A DNA stretch of 64,000 nucleotides from an uncultured Pelagibacteraceae bacterium (GTDB taxonomy: Bacteria; Pseudomonadota; Alphaproteobacteria; Pelagibacterales; Pelagibacteraceae): the NCBI GenBank assembly GCA_902593845.1, contig CACJJV010000004.1, positions 1 to 64,000 of the forward strand, read 5' to 3'. Below are positions 30,669 through 40,444 of the stretch, piece after piece. How positions within the stretch are numbered: position 1 is the first letter of the stretch; each line of letters begins with the position of its first letter. Under the pieces are notes generated by a model that saw only the letters and a program-made list of their open reading frames with translations, was not told where the DNA came from and did no database searches. The position numbers and the translations under genes were made by a program.

Positions 30669-32209
30669 TGCTCAGCAATTTTCTTAAGAACTTATCAATT
30701 TTAAAAAAATTTTTATTCATAAATTCTATTTTTTTTACAATAATAGGCCTGTTCACATTCGTTTATTTGAAAAATGTCCAACCAAATTTGATTAAAAAAA
30801 AATCCTCAAATCATATTGAAGTTATCAATAATACAATTGATAATCTAACAAGATTAAATGTAAAATTTGTTGAAAAAGATATTAGAAAATTTTTGTTTTC
30901 AACGAGATTTCTTTTTCAGAACTTAGATAGAGTAATATTTTTTGATAATAAACTTAATCTGATAGGAGACACTGATACATTAGACTTGGATCCAAGATCA
31001 TTTTCACAAAGGTTGGATACTATTGAGTTAGAGGTATTAGACTCAACAACAACAAAAAAAATTACCGAAGAAAAAAATATAGATATTGGAAATGAAAATA
31101 ATGTGTCTTTAAATGATGTTCTTCTAAATTACGCAACGTCTAAAAATTTTGGAATCCCTTTTACATTTACCGAGGAAGAATTTAATAAATTTAAATTGAC
31201 TACCATCAAAAATGTGATGAAGGATGGAGAAAATATAGGATATTTAGCAATAACAGAAAATGCCAATGATATAAAAGCTGCCATAGATGAAAGAAAATCT
31301 TTTATAATTAGGACTGCAATTGCAGTTGGTATCGTAATATTGATTTTTTCGTTTGTTTTAAATAGATATTTTTTAAAACCAATTAAAAATTTAGTTAGTT
31401 ATACCAAAATCATAAAAAATAAAGACACAAAAAAAACAAATATAGATACATTAAAATTAAGAAATGATGAACTTGGTTTACTCTCTAATTCTTTGGATGA
31501 TATGACTTTAGAATTACAAAAAAGAATTTCACATGCAGAAAATTTTTCAACTGATCTTGTACATGAAATTCGTAATCCATTGGCATCATTAAAAAGCGCA
31601 TCAGAAATTTTACATGATGCACAAGACACTGAACAGAGAGTTAAATTGATTAATATTTTAAGCCACGATGTACAAAGAATTGAGAGATTGATTACTGATT
31701 ACTCACAAATGTTAAAAGATGAAGTTGCATTAAGTAAAGAAAAAATAAAAAAAATAGATATTGAGCCAATAATTAAGTCAGTAGTAGATGATTTTAATAA
31801 TATTTATAAAGTAAAAAGAGGGATTAATATTTCTTATAAAAATGATGGTAAAAATAAATATTTAATTTATGGAATCGAAAACAGAATTGAACAAATCATT
31901 GCAAACCTTTTAGATAATGCGATTTCTTTTAGTGATGATGATAAAGATGTAATTGTTCAAGTTTCGAAATCAAAGGATAATAAAGTATACATAAAGATAT
32001 TAGATGAGGGACAAGGTTTTAAAGAAAAAGATACAAATAAAATATTTAAAAGGTTCTACAGTAACAGACCAGACAAATTTGGACAGCATTCTGGTCTAGG
32101 GTTAAATATAGTAAAAAATTTAGTTGATTTACATAATGCCACAATCAAAGCAACTAATAGACAAGATAAAAAAGGAGCGAGTATGGAAATAGAGTTTCCA
32201 AAAGTTTAA
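30668..32209 (+). CDS. chvG: Sensor histidine kinase ChvG
   Basis: Membrane kinase of 513 residues. A first transmembrane segment lies at about 16-32, a periplasmic sensor region up to about 213, and a second transmembrane segment near 214-233. HAMP follows, then the H-box DLVHEIRNPLASLKSASE and the ATP-binding N-box ANLLDNAISFSDDD with the G boxes DEGQGFKE and SGLGLNIVKNL. Coupled to chvI by a one-base overlap. It is shorter than many ChvG proteins, mainly in the sensor region. Confidence 0.88.
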   Translation: MLSNFLKNLSILKKFLFINSIFFTIIGLFTFVYLKNVQPNLIKKKSSNHIEVINNTIDNLTRLNVKFVEKDIRKFLFSTRFLFQNLDRVIFFDNKLNLIGDTDTLDLDPRSFSQRLDTIELEVLDSTTTKKITEEKNIDIGNENNVSLNDVLLNYATSKNFGIPFTFTEEEFNKFKLTTIKNVMKDGENIGYLAITENANDIKAAIDERKSFIIRTAIAVGIVILIFSFVLNRYFLKPIKNLVSYTKIIKNKDTKKTNIDTLKLRNDELGLLSNSLDDMTLELQKRISHAENFSTDLVHEIRNPLASLKSASEILHDAQDTEQRVKLINILSHDVQRIERLITDYSQMLKDEVALSKEKIKKIDIEPIIKSVVDDFNNIYKVKRGINISYKNDGKNKYLIYGIENRIEQIIANLLDNAISFSDDDKDVIVQVSKSKDNKVYIKILDEGQGFKEKDTNKIFKRFYSNRPDKFGQHSGLGLNIVKNLVDLHNATIKATNRQDKKGASMEIEFPKV

Positions 32210-32254
32210 AGAGTTTTATTGATTAATTAATTTTTAATTGTTAGAAGAGCCACG

Positions 32255-33541
32255 ATGGAAGATTATAAAGTAAGAGATTTATCACAAGCAGAATTTGGAC
32301 GAAAAGAAATTTCTATTGCTGAAAGTGAAATGCCAGGACTTATGGCTTTAAGAGAGGAGTATGCTGGAAAATCTCCTTTAAAAGGTGCAAAAATTATAGG
32401 TTGTTTGCACATGACAATACAAACAGCAGTATTAATTGAAACCTTAGTAGATTTAGGTGCAGAGGTAAGATGGTCATCTTGTAACATTTTTTCTACTCAA
32501 GACCATGCAGCAGCAGCAATAGCAAAAGCTGGTATTCCAGTTTATGCGTGGAAGGGAGAAACAGAAGAGGAATATGTTTGGTGTATAAAACAAACCATTG
32601 AAGGTAAGAAAAGTTGGAAACCTAATATGCTTTTAGATGATGGTGGGGATTTAACGGCAATGATGCACAATGAGTATAAAGATTTATTAAAAGATGTTAA
32701 AGGAGTTTCGGAAGAGACAACTACAGGGATAAAAGCTTTGAATAAAATGGAAAAAGAAAATTCTTTGTTGGTTCCAGCAATAAATGTGAATGATTCTGTT
32801 ACCAAATCAAAATTTGATAACTTATATGGGTGTAGAGAAAGTTTAGTTGATGGAATAAGAAGAGCCACTGATGTAATGATGTCAGGAAAAATTGCAATTG
32901 TTGCAGGCTTTGGTGATGTTGGGAAAGGAAGTGCTGCATCGTTAAGGCAGAGTGGGGCTCGTGTTTTGGTTACCGAAGCAGATCCAATATGCGCATTGCA
33001 AGCTGCAATGGAAGGTTACGAAGTTGTTTTAATGGATGAAGCAATTAGTAAAGCAGATATAGTTGTAACTGCGACTGGTAATAAAGATATTGTTACAGCT
33101 GACCATATGAGAGATATGAAGGATAGAGCAATCTTATGTAATATCGGACATTTCGATAATGAAATCCAGGTTGAAGCTTTGAAAAATTACAAATGGACTG
33201 AAGTAAAACCTCAAGTACATGAAATTGAACTACCTAGCAAAAAAAGAATAATTTTATTGGCAGAGGGTAGATTAGTAAATTTGGGATGTGCTACAGGGCA
33301 TCCAAGTTTTGTAATGAGCGCTTCTTTCACTAATCAAGTTATTGCTCAAATCGAACTATGGAATAATCATAAAAATTATGAAAACAAAGTTTATGTTTTA
33401 CCAAAACATTTAGATGAGAAAGTAGCTACACTCCATCTCAAAAAAGTTGGTGCTAAATTAACGAAACTTTCTAAAGATCAAGCAGATTATATCAGTGTAG
33501 GGGTAGAGGGACCTTTCAAACCTAATGCCTATCGCTACTAA
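32255..33541 (+). CDS. ahcY: Adenosylhomocysteinase
   Basis: NAD-dependent hydrolysis of S-adenosylhomocysteine to adenosine and homocysteine, which returns homocysteine to methionine synthesis. Length is 428 residues. Substrate and NAD motifs include [44 protein letters not shown] and the C-terminal FKPNAYRY. Both the compact alphaproteobacterial form and the full catalytic set appear intact. The 45-base spacer upstream shows no SAH-riboswitch fold. Its last 17 bases overlap the start of tsaE. Confidence 0.97.
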   Translation: MEDYKVRDLSQAEFGRKEISIAESEMPGLMALREEYAGKSPLKGAKIIGCLHMTIQTAVLIETLVDLGAEVRWSSCNIFSTQDHAAAAIAKAGIPVYAWKGETEEEYVWCIKQTIEGKKSWKPNMLLDDGGDLTAMMHNEYKDLLKDVKGVSEETTTGIKALNKMEKENSLLVPAINVNDSVTKSKFDNLYGCRESLVDGIRRATDVMMSGKIAIVAGFGDVGKGSAASLRQSGARVLVTEADPICALQAAMEGYEVVLMDEAISKADIVVTATGNKDIVTADHMRDMKDRAILCNIGHFDNEIQVEALKNYKWTEVKPQVHEIELPSKKRIILLAEGRLVNLGCATGHPSFVMSASFTNQVIAQIELWNNHKNYENKVYVLPKHLDEKVATLHLKKVGAKLTKLSKDQADYISVGVEGPFKPNAYRY

Positions 33542-33980
33542 AAGTGATTTTATAAATTTATCTTCAGAAAAAAAAACAGAGGAATTAGCTGAGAAGATTT
33601 CAAAGAAATTGAAATTAGGACATGTAGTTTTTTTTGTGGGTGAGATGGGTGTCGGAAAAACTACTTTTATTAGATATCTAATCAACAATTTTCAAAAACA
33701 AAATGGACTTAAAATAACTGAAGTAACAAGTCCTACATTCAATTTATTAAATGAGTATCAAATTAGACAAATCAAAATTAATCATTATGATTTATTTAGA
33801 ATAAATAGTTTAGATGAAATTCACAATCTAGGATTATTTGATGATATTACTAATGCTATTACATTAATTGAATGGCCACAAAAAATAAAACCAAAACCAA
33901 AAAATTTGATAGAATTAAATTTTGAATATGGAAATGATTACAAGAAACGAATATTAAAAATTAAGGGTTTAAATTTGTAA
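33525..33980 (+). CDS. tsaE: tRNA threonylcarbamoyladenosine synthesis ATPase TsaE
   Basis: ATPase partner of TsaD and TsaB in making t6A at position 37 of ANN-decoding tRNAs. The P-loop is GEMGVGKTT (39-47), followed by [13 protein letters not shown] and [12 protein letters not shown] typical of the family. Length 151 is normal. The start lies in a different frame inside the end of ahcY. It precedes amgK and murU, an arrangement found in other alphaproteobacteria. Confidence 0.93.
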   Translation: MPIATKSDFINLSSEKKTEELAEKISKKLKLGHVVFFVGEMGVGKTTFIRYLINNFQKQNGLKITEVTSPTFNLLNEYQIRQIKINHYDLFRINSLDEIHNLGLFDDITNAITLIEWPQKIKPKPKNLIELNFEYGNDYKKRILKIKGLNL

Positions 33981-33990
33981 TTATAGATAA

Positions 33991-34929
33991 ATGCAAAATC
34001 TTAAAAAGTTAAAAGGAGACGCGTCACATAGAAAGTTTTTTAGAAAAAAAACCAATTATGGTAATTCTATTGTTATTCAAGCAAAAAAGGACAAATTTAA
34101 AAATCTTCTTGTTTATGATGCAATTAGCAGGATTTTAAATAAAAACAAAGTTCTAGCTCCAAAATTATATCATGAGAATTATAAGAATAATTATATTGAA
34201 GTTGAGGATTTTGGAAATAAAACAATTTTTCAAATTTTAAAGAAAAATAAAAATAAAAAATTATTATATTTTAAAGATGTAATAAAATTACTTAATCAAA
34301 TACAGTCAATAAAAGATAAAAAAATAAGAAATTTTAGAAATAAATATTATCGAATACCTGATTATAAAAATGAAATATTAATTAAGGAAGCTAATTTATT
34401 TTGTGAGTGGTATGTGAAAAAAAATTTGTCAAAAAATAAGAGACAAGACTTTAATAAAGAGTTTAAAAAAATAATTAAAACTTTATCTTTATGTCTTAAG
34501 ATGAAAAAAAATGTATTTGTTCATAGGGATTTTCATGTATCAAATTTAATGCTTGTTAATAACAGAATAGGTGTAATTGATAGTCAAGATGCCTTAATAG
34601 GAAATAGAGCTTATGATTTAGCTTCTTTAGTCGATGATGTAAGATTAAGAACCTCAAAAGCTCTAAAAAAAAAGATTTTTAATTTTTATATAGGTACTCA
34701 AAAAAAAATTGATAAGAAAAAAATAAAAAATGATTTTGAAATTTTATCTATTTTAAGAAACCTGAAAATAATAGGAATATTTACACGTCTGGCAATCCGA
34801 GATAAAAAAAAGGGTTATTTAAAATTAATACCTTATGCGTGGGAATTGATTTCTACAAGAATCAATGAAAATGAAATTTTCTTAGATTTAAAAAAATTAC
34901 TAAATAATAATTTTAAAAAAAATTTATGA
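33991..34929 (+). CDS. amgK: AmgK-like N-acetylmuramate/N-acetylglucosamine anomeric kinase
   Basis: Aminoglycoside-phosphotransferase-fold kinase of 312 residues. The catalytic loop is HRDFHVSNL (178-186) and the metal-binding segment IDSQDALIGNRAYDLASL follows. Phosphotransferases at this place, between tsaE and a sugar-phosphate nucleotidyltransferase, are AmgK enzymes that phosphorylate MurNAc at C1 for recycling into UDP-MurNAc. The very lysine- and asparagine-rich sequence reflects the local base composition. The murU start overlaps its stop as ATGA. Confidence 0.82.
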   Translation: MQNLKKLKGDASHRKFFRKKTNYGNSIVIQAKKDKFKNLLVYDAISRILNKNKVLAPKLYHENYKNNYIEVEDFGNKTIFQILKKNKNKKLLYFKDVIKLLNQIQSIKDKKIRNFRNKYYRIPDYKNEILIKEANLFCEWYVKKNLSKNKRQDFNKEFKKIIKTLSLCLKMKKNVFVHRDFHVSNLMLVNNRIGVIDSQDALIGNRAYDLASLVDDVRLRTSKALKKKIFNFYIGTQKKIDKKKIKNDFEILSILRNLKIIGIFTRLAIRDKKKGYLKLIPYAWELISTRINENEIFLDLKKLLNNNFKKNL

Positions 34930-35615
34930 AAATTAATAATGCTTTTATTCTCTGTGCTGGATTTGGCAAAAGACTAAATCCTTTAACACTTGAAAAACCT
35001 AAACCATTACTTCAAATCAAAAATCAAACAATTTTAGAGGATTGTATTAATACTGCAATAAAACTGAAAGTCGAAAATATTTTTTTAAATACTTTTTATT
35101 TAAGTGAGCAAATTATTGACTTTTTTGAAAATAAAAATTTTTCAGTAAAAATAAAGATTATAGAAGACGGTAAAGAAATTTTGGACACTGGTGGAGGAAT
35201 TTTAAATTTGATCAACCACTCAAATTGTGAAGATTTTTTTGTTTTTAATCCTGATACTATTTGGAATGAAAATTATGTGAGTGAAATTAATGATATGCAA
35301 AAATATTATTTTCAAAATAAATTAAATAATATTCTTTTATTAGTTAATAAAAAATTAAGTTTTGATAATAACCTAGAGGGTGATTTTGATTTAGAAGATA
35401 ATATAATTAAACAAAGTTTTGAAAGAAACTTTATATATACCGGTTGTCAAATTTTGAATAAAAACTTATTTAATGAATATGAAGTAGAAAACTTCTCAGT
35501 TGCTAAAATTTGGAATAAATTATTAATGAAACAAGAGTTAAATGGATTTGAGAGCACCAATAAATTTCACCATTTAACGAACTTAGAAATTTTTAAAAAA
35601 CTAAAAGGTCTTTAG
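34926..35615 (+). CDS. murU: MurU-like N-acetylmuramate-1-phosphate uridylyltransferase
   Basis: Nucleotidyltransferase of 229 residues with the signature AGFGKRLNPLTLEKPKPLL at residues 11-29, then EILDTGGGILN and FVFNPDTIW with a metal-binding aspartate. It would make UDP-MurNAc from the AmgK product, bypassing de novo MurA/MurB steps. Function is inferred from the family and from coupling to amgK. The 3' end overlaps gpmA by 23 bases. Confidence 0.82.
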   Translation: MKINNAFILCAGFGKRLNPLTLEKPKPLLQIKNQTILEDCINTAIKLKVENIFLNTFYLSEQIIDFFENKNFSVKIKIIEDGKEILDTGGGILNLINHSNCEDFFVFNPDTIWNENYVSEINDMQKYYFQNKLNNILLLVNKKLSFDNNLEGDFDLEDNIIKQSFERNFIYTGCQILNKNLFNEYEVENFSVAKIWNKLLMKQELNGFESTNKFHHLTNLEIFKKLKGL

Positions 35616-36306
35616 ATCTCTCTTTATCTAGATATTTACATTCATTTATTTTCAAATTTTCACCGAAATTAATTATTAAGGGATTTCCTGTTGGAATTTC
35701 TAAACTTGTGATTTGATAGTCATCTAAATTGAATAGATATTTACATAAAGCTCTTATGGAGTTTCCGTGTGCTGTGATTAATATATTTTTATTTATTAGT
35801 TTTGGCTGTATTTCTTTTTTGAAATACTCAAAAACTCTATTGTATGTATCTTTTAAAGATTCTGTGTCAGGAATGAGCTCTTTGGGTATTTTTTCGTATG
35901 TTTCAATATTTAGTGGATGATAAGAGCTTTCTCTACTTAGTTTTCCAGGTTTGATATCCCAAGATCTTCGGAATTCAAAAACTTTATCTTCACCGATTTT
36001 TTTTGCAGTCTCAATTTTATTTAACCCTGTAAGCTCACCATAGTGTCTTTCGTTTAGCTGCCATGCTCTTACAAAATCCTTTTTTGATTTTAATATTTTT
36101 TGTATTATTTTTAGAGTATGGTTTGCCCTCACTTGAAACGAAGAATAATAAAAATCTATATTTATATTTTGATTTTTGATAAGTAAACCAGCTTTCTCAG
36201 CTTCTATTTTACCTTGATCTGTAAGATCGACATCAACCCAACCGGTGAATCTTTTTTCAAGATTCCAAATACTCTGACCATGTCTTACTAATATCAAAAA
36301 ACTCAT
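35593..36306 (-). CDS. gpmA: 2,3-bisphosphoglycerate-dependent phosphoglycerate mutase
   Basis: Interconverts 3- and 2-phosphoglycerate in glycolysis and gluconeogenesis. The phosphohistidine motif is LVRHGQSIWN near residues 6-15. RHYGELTGLNK, PDTESLKDTYNRV and the second histidine in ITAHGNSIRAL complete the active site. At 237 residues it is the cofactor-dependent dPGM type. It stands alone on the minus strand between plus-strand genes. Confidence 0.95.
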   Translation of the reverse strand: MSFLILVRHGQSIWNLEKRFTGWVDVDLTDQGKIEAEKAGLLIKNQNINIDFYYSSFQVRANHTLKIIQKILKSKKDFVRAWQLNERHYGELTGLNKIETAKKIGEDKVFEFRRSWDIKPGKLSRESSYHPLNIETYEKIPKELIPDTESLKDTYNRVFEYFKKEIQPKLINKNILITAHGNSIRALCKYLFNLDDYQITSLEIPTGNPLIINFGENLKINECKYLDKERSKDLLVF

Positions 36307-36350
36307 CTTGTCATATCTAAAAATTATTTATAAAAAAATCATTTAACTAA

Positions 36351-36746
36351 ATGTCAAAATTTTTTTCTACATATAAAGTAATATTTTATGCAATTAATGT
36401 CCTTTTAATTATTTTATATCTATATCCAGGAAGTCTATTAGGCTGGATAATTTATGACAATAAAAGTATACAACCTCAAATAACACCAGATTTTATTATA
36501 TCATCAAATCATTTTTATGTATTTGTATTAATTTCAATTATTGGTTTTTTAACTTTTGCTTATTCTAAAAAAAATATCTTATTACTATTATATTTAATTT
36601 TTCTTTCTATCACGCTTGAAATTTTTCACCTATTTATACCTGAAAGAACTTTTCAATGGTCTGATTTATTTGGAAATTTATCGGGTGTTATTGTTGTAAT
36701 TCTTCTTAATAATTTTATAAATAAATATGGTAGATTTAAAAAATAA
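36351..36746 (+). CDS. VanZ-like small membrane protein
   Basis: 131 residues with four hydrophobic segments (about 9-31, 54-70, 75-93, 107-124). The arrangement, with FHLFIPERTFQWSDLFGNLSG before the last segment, resembles the VanZ-like family, in which ERTF--DL-aN-lG is common. Function is unknown for most members. Its last 20 bases overlap the next gene, so the two are probably co-expressed. Confidence 0.65.
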   Translation: MSKFFSTYKVIFYAINVLLIILYLYPGSLLGWIIYDNKSIQPQITPDFIISSNHFYVFVLISIIGFLTFAYSKKNILLLLYLIFLSITLEIFHLFIPERTFQWSDLFGNLSGVIVVILLNNFINKYGRFKK

Positions 36747-37326
36747 ATTATTAATTTTAACTTATTTTTTTACAATCAGCTGTTCATCAATTCCATCAAA
36801 CACCTCAAACAGTTGTTCAATTTTTAGTGAAAGATATCTATGGTATAAACATACAAAAAAAGTTGAGCAAAAGTGGGGCACGCCTATCTATATTCAATTA
36901 GCGATAATTAAAATGGAGTCTGATTTTGATTGGCTTGCTAAACCGGCAAGACAAAAAATTTTTAAAGTGATACCTTATAAACGACCTTCTAGTTCTTTTG
37001 GTTATTCGCAAGCAATTAAAGGAACTTGGGAGCAATATAAAAAAGAAACTGGTAATAAATTAGCAACAAGAGCAAGATTTAAAGACAGTGTTGACTTCAT
37101 TGGATGGTATACAAATAAATCAGAAAACATTTTAAAGATATCAAAGAAAGATGCTTTCAAACAGTATCTTGCATATCACGAAGGATGGGGAAATTATAAA
37201 AATTATAAAAAAAATAAAAAAGTAATTGGACTAGCTAAAAAAGTTGAGAGACAATCTAATAAATACAAAAATCAATTATTGAAATGTAAAAGTAAATTAA
37301 ATAAAAAAAAATATATTATTTTTTAG
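36727..37326 (+). CDS. Putative lipoprotein with lytic-transglycosylase (SLT) domain
   Basis: 199 residues. The N-terminus is a short hydrophobic signal with a lipobox (FTISCSS, cysteine near residue 19), which predicts a lipoprotein. The rest resembles a lysozyme-like transglycosylase fold: PIYIQLAIIKMESDF with the likely catalytic glutamate, SSSFGYSQAIKGTWEQY and YLAYHEGWGNYK. It would cut peptidoglycan glycan strands in the periplasm. The start lies inside the VanZ-like gene. The 3' end overlaps the RND gene by 11 bases. Confidence 0.78.
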   Translation: MVDLKNKLLILTYFFTISCSSIPSNTSNSCSIFSERYLWYKHTKKVEQKWGTPIYIQLAIIKMESDFDWLAKPARQKIFKVIPYKRPSSSFGYSQAIKGTWEQYKKETGNKLATRARFKDSVDFIGWYTNKSENILKISKKDAFKQYLAYHEGWGNYKNYKKNKKVIGLAKKVERQSNKYKNQLLKCKSKLNKKKYIIF

Positions 37327-40300
37327 ACAATTCTTTTTTTAGTTCTAAGTCAACTATATCAATCCTTTTAGTATTTTTTGCTAATGCGAGATACATTGAA
37401 GGAGTGACATATAAAGTAAAGAAAGTTGAAATAATCATTCCTCCTAATATTGTAGAACCAACTGCTAATCTTGAACCCTCTCCTGCACCAGGGCCGAAAT
37501 TTCCAATCACTAAAGGCATCATTGCAATCATCGTACTCAGTGATGTCATTATAATCGGTCTAAACCGAACAGCACACGCTTCTTTAACTGCTAATTCAAT
37601 AGTTTTTCCACTAGATCTAATTTGGTTTGCGTAATCTACAATTAAAATACTATTCTTAGTTGAGATACCTATTAGTATAATTAATGCAATTTGAGAAAAA
37701 ATATTTACTGAGCTATTTAAAAATAAAATAAAGACTAATCCTCCAAAAATAGCCAAAGGCACAGTTAATATTATTACAAATGGATGAATGAAAGAGTTGA
37801 ATGTTGCAGCCATAACCAAATAAGCAGTTAGTAAAGCTAAAGCAAAAATTATAAATAATTCATTACTTGTTTCTTTAATTTCCTCCGATTTTCCTTTCCA
37901 AGTAATTTGGTTTTCTGGTGCTAAATCAACCATCACATTTTCGAAGTATTTAATCGCTTCTGTTAATGTATACCCCTCACTAATATTTGCAGAAATTGTT
38001 ACAGCCCGTTGTCTATTATATCTAGCAAGTTCTTTTGCTGAACCTTCTTCTTTAAAACTAACAAGATTTGCTAAAGATATTAATTTTCCATTGGTTTCAG
38101 AGCGAACAAATATTTTTGAAACACCTTCTTTATTTCGTCGATCAGATAAATATTGCTGAACAATTATTGGATATTCTTTACCTAGTTTATTAAAAGTCGT
38201 TATTTTTTTACCCCCATAAAGTGTTTCAAGTGATTCACCAATTGATTTAGTCGAAACACCTAAATCTTTGGCTTTATTTTTATTTATTATTAACTTTACC
38301 TCTGGTTTGTTTCGATTGTAATCAGACTCGATTCTTGAGAGATTTTTATTAGATCTGAGTGTTCGTATTACTTTTTTTTGTATCGCTTCTAGTTCTTCGT
38401 AATTATTTCCATAAATGACCATTTGGACTGGTTTGTTGTAATTTGATACTCTAATGGATTGAGGAGATATAGGAAAAGCTAGGGCTTGGGGTAAAGTCAC
38501 TATTTTCCCAATTGCTTCTCTAAGAACAACTTGTTGACCTTTCTTACGATTTTTCCAATCATCAAGTAGAGCGATTATTATAAAACTATTGTATGAATTA
38601 GCTGAATTTCCAAAACCTGGAACACGCATTATAAATCTTGAATATGGACTATCCTCAGCTTGTAGCAAAGGAATAAGTCTTGCTTCAACTTTTTGGGCTT
38701 GTTCTTGAGTATATTCAAAAGAACTTCCTTCATCAGTCGAGCCAATTATTAGATATGCTCCTCGATCCTCCATAGGCAAAAGTTCTTTTTTTGAGAAACT
38801 AAATAAAAGCACTGAAGCAATTATTATAAAAACAATAAAAAAACTTACAGTTTTAGTTTTGTTAATAACGTTCACTAAAGTCTCCTCATAAAATTTTGCG
38901 AAGTTGGAAAAAATTTTTTCAAACTTTTGAATAAAAACTTTTTTTGATTTTTTTTTGTATAAAAATTTACTTGCAAGCATTGGTGACAAAGTTAATGCAA
39001 CAAAAGAAGAAACTACAATTGAAAAAGATAATGCAATCGCTGTTTCTCTAAACAATGTTCCAGAAATTCCCTCAATAAATATTAACGGTAAGAAAACTGC
39101 TACTAAAATTAGTGTGGTAGCAACGATAGCAAAAGAAATTTGTTTGGAGCCTTTATAAGCTGCAACCAGCGGTGTCTCACCATTCTCTATTCTTCTGTAT
39201 ATTGCATCTGTCATAATTACTGAGTCGTCTGTGATTATACCAATCGCTAAAATAAAACTTAAAAGGACAAAAATATTAATAGAAAGACCAAATATGTATA
39301 AGCCTAAAAAGGATGCTATTAAACTCACGGGGAGTGCAATCGCTGGTACGATGACTGCCTTTAAATTCCCTAAAAATAAATAAATTATTAAAACTACTAG
39401 GATAAACGCAATGACCAAAGTTTTATATACTTCTTCAATCGCGGCCTCAACATAGTTAGCTCTATTGAAGGAAACTCTTAAATCTAATTCCTCTGGTAAA
39501 GATTTTTTTACCTCAACAATTTTTTTTTTGATATCATTCGAAAGTTCTACCGTTGAAGCACCACTTCTTGCATAGATACCTATTCCTACAGTTTTCAAAT
39601 TTATTTGATCTTTAGTTTGAGCTTTAAAAAGAGTTTTCTCTGATACTGGGCCAAATTCAACGTTTGCTACATCTGATAATAGAATTACACGATTACTAGT
39701 TTTTTTGATGGGTATCTGCTTTATAGTATTAATATCGTTGTATGATTTATCTAGATTTAGTGTTAAATCGATATTATCTGCCTCCAACGTTCCTGCAGGC
39801 AAACTTACATTTTCGCCACGAATTGCAAATTCAACTTCTTTAATAGTTAAATCATTAGCTGCAAGTTTAATAGGATCAATCCAAACTCTAATGCTTAATT
39901 CTCTTAATCCACCAACCCTTATTCTTCCAACATTTTTAACACTTGAAAATTGGTCTACAAGATATCTCTCCGCGTAATCTCCTAATTCAAGGTCACTCCA
40001 TGAGGATGAGGATAATGACAACCACATTGTTGTTGTAAACCCTGCAGCTCGTTTAAGTATTTGTGGTGGATCCGATTCAGTTGGCAAGTTATCCACAACT
40101 CTTGCAACTCTTTCTCTGATATCATTGGCAGCATTATCTAGATCAATACTCGTATCAAACTCGACATTAATTGTGCTTCTTCCATTTTCTGATTTCGAGT
40201 CTATATTTTTTATACCTTCAGCCCCTCCAATAACATCCTCAACAACTTGTGTAACTTCTTGATCTACTATCGAAGCTGATGCAGACTTGTAGTCTACTTG

Positions 40301-40444
40301 AACTTGAACAACAGGTGGTTGAATTCCATTGGGCAATTCTCTAACGGGCAATTTCCAAAAAACAAATAAACCAAATATAATCAGTATTAGGGACATCACC
40401 CAAGATACTGTTGGTCTTTTAATACTTAATTCAGTAATAAACAT
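37316..40444 (-). CDS. RND family efflux transporter permease (AcrB/MexB type)
   Basis: Proton-driven inner-membrane pump of 1042 residues with the usual 12-helix, two-repeat plan. The N-terminus is FITELSIKRPTVSWVMSL. The proton-relay aspartates in helix 4 are in AIGIITDDSVIMTDAI, and the helix 10 lysine is in GISTKNSILIVDYANQIR. Family porter-domain segments such as DPIKLAANDLTIKEVEFAI are present. It lies after a membrane fusion protein gene (one-base overlap). No outer-membrane channel gene is present here. Substrates are unknown. Confidence 0.93.
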   Translation of the reverse strand: MFITELSIKRPTVSWVMSLILIIFGLFVFWKLPVRELPNGIQPPVVQVQVDYKSASASIVDQEVTQVVEDVIGGAEGIKNIDSKSENGRSTINVEFDTSIDLDNAANDIRERVARVVDNLPTESDPPQILKRAAGFTTTMWLSLSSSSWSDLELGDYAERYLVDQFSSVKNVGRIRVGGLRELSIRVWIDPIKLAANDLTIKEVEFAIRGENVSLPAGTLEADNIDLTLNLDKSYNDINTIKQIPIKKTSNRVILLSDVANVEFGPVSEKTLFKAQTKDQINLKTVGIGIYARSGASTVELSNDIKKKIVEVKKSLPEELDLRVSFNRANYVEAAIEEVYKTLVIAFILVVLIIYLFLGNLKAVIVPAIALPVSLIASFLGLYIFGLSINIFVLLSFILAIGIITDDSVIMTDAIYRRIENGETPLVAAYKGSKQISFAIVATTLILVAVFLPLIFIEGISGTLFRETAIALSFSIVVSSFVALTLSPMLASKFLYKKKSKKVFIQKFEKIFSNFAKFYEETLVNVINKTKTVSFFIVFIIIASVLLFSFSKKELLPMEDRGAYLIIGSTDEGSSFEYTQEQAQKVEARLIPLLQAEDSPYSRFIMRVPGFGNSANSYNSFIIIALLDDWKNRKKGQQVVLREAIGKIVTLPQALAFPISPQSIRVSNYNKPVQMVIYGNNYEELEAIQKKVIRTLRSNKNLSRIESDYNRNKPEVKLIINKNKAKDLGVSTKSIGESLETLYGGKKITTFNKLGKEYPIIVQQYLSDRRNKEGVSKIFVRSETNGKLISLANLVSFKEEGSAKELARYNRQRAVTISANISEGYTLTEAIKYFENVMVDLAPENQITWKGKSEEIKETSNELFIIFALALLTAYLVMAATFNSFIHPFVIILTVPLAIFGGLVFILFLNSSVNIFSQIALIILIGISTKNSILIVDYANQIRSSGKTIELAVKEACAVRFRPIIMTSLSTMIAMMPLVIGNFGPGAGEGSRLAVGSTILGGMIISTFFTLYVTPSMYLALAKNTKRIDIVDLELKKELSKK

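Noticed and set aside
32210-32254. An SAH riboswitch before ahcY
   Set aside because: The spacer is only 45 AT-rich bases, too short and without the GC-rich stems of that family.
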